Source: Halomonas huangheensis (GTDB lineage Bacteria > Pseudomonadota > Gammaproteobacteria > Pseudomonadales > Halomonadaceae). Taken from it: DNA of 64,000 bases. The stretch covers positions 3,100,001 through 3,164,000 of the forward strand of contig NZ_CP013106.1 in NCBI RefSeq assembly GCF_001431725.1, read 5' to 3'. Below are positions 63,596 to 64,000 of this stretch, piece after piece; within the stretch, counting starts at the first letter, position 1, and the number at the start of each line of letters is the position of its first letter. The translations under genes and the position numbers were made by a program. The notes beneath the pieces are model-generated. The model saw only the letters and a list, made by a program, of their open reading frames with translations. It was not told the origin of the DNA and ran no database searches.

Positions 63596-64000
63596 CTATT
63601 CCTTGCCATCCTGGCCACAAGCGCGCACCGCTTCACGCAGTTTCTGGGCCATGGCGCGTGTCGCGGGGCCCGCACGATCGAGGTCACGATGAATCAATAG
63701 CATGGGAGCGAAGCGCTGACCTTCCGCCTGTAACGGCAAGGGCAGCAACCGGCCATCCTGAAGCTGCTGGCGAATGCGCGTTTCCGGCAGCCAGGCAAAC
63801 CCCAGGTTGCGCTCCAGCATATCCACCGAGGTGCTGATGTGGCTGACCGTCCAGCGTTGCTCAGCCTTGAGCCAGCCGGCATCCAGAGCACTGCGCGAGG
63901 AAGTATCGCGAATCACGATCTGGCGATGCTGCTCGAGATCACGCAGGTCCAGGGAGCGACCGAGTGCGTGTAGAGGATGGTCAGGGTGCGCCACGGCAAT
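63596..64000 (-). CDS. LysR-family regulator, C-terminal part
   Basis: The last 134 codons of a gene entering from the right edge. It holds the end of a LysR effector domain (VAHPDHPLHALGRSLDLRDLE, VSHISTSVDMLERNLGFAWLPE). The DNA-binding part is outside the window. It lies 173 bases upstream of the hydroquinone reductase gene on the same strand. Confidence 0.75.
   Translation of the reverse strand: MAVAHPDHPLHALGRSLDLRDLEQHRQIVIRDTSSRSALDAGWLKAEQRWTVSHISTSVDMLERNLGFAWLPETRIRQQLQDGRLLPLPLQAEGQRFAPMLLIHRDLDRAGPATRAMAQKLREAVRACGQDGKE

Overview
The window reads as a G+C-rich gammaproteobacterial chromosome. My inference is a Halomonas-like member of the Halomonadaceae. The grounds are the mix of TRAP and sodium-coupled transporters, a cyo-type quinol oxidase, a Paracoccus-style taurine pathway and many LysR, MocR and IclR regulators. 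No rRNA, tRNA, CRISPR or prophage was seen. One complete IS3-family element is present.

Positions 1-20.2 kb are mainly a sulfonate (taurine) catabolic island with insertions. It holds a TRAP transporter (large permease cut by the window edge, small permease, binding protein) and a divergent MocR regulator. A transporter-amidohydrolase-CobW group and a LysR regulator come next. TauY/TauX-like taurine dehydrogenase subunits, a CobS/CobT-like ATPase/VWA pair, a TauE-type sulfite exporter, Pta and Xsc follow, with a divergent IclR regulator and a class V aminotransferase at the end. Together they predict taurine uptake, oxidation to sulfoacetaldehyde, cleavage to acetyl phosphate plus sulfite, conversion to acetyl-CoA, and sulfite export.

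Positions 20.4-26.1 kb hold a Yip1-type membrane protein and the complete cyoABCDE cytochrome bo operon. Positions 26.6-34.9 kb hold a nucleoside salvage locus: deoR, a DeoR-type operator, tsx, nupC, deoC, deoA, deoB, deoD, cdd. A striking array of eight 24-bp repeats sits directly upstream of deoC. Its reading frame ends in a TGA that overlaps the deoC ATG.

Positions 35-47.5 kb hold a large MscS-type channel, an amidoligase/glutamine amidotransferase pair, OsmC, an aldo/keto reductase and a LysR regulator. The LysR gene is divergent from a four-gene set: class II aldolase, YjiH-like carrier, YtcJ-like amidohydrolase, CobW. This repeats the amidohydrolase-plus-CobW pairing of the first region.

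Positions 47-64 kb hold DUF1415, endonuclease V, SbcD-SbcC, an ArgE-like deacetylase, a class I amidotransferase, a second MocR regulator, an AcfC-like periplasmic protein, a DeaD-like helicase, YaiI, the IS3 element, a glutathionyl-hydroquinone reductase and a truncated LysR gene.

A theme over the whole window is short tandem repeat arrays with units of 7 to 24 bp and unrelated sequences. They lie mostly at gene ends or between genes, and several contain the stop or start signals of the adjoining genes.
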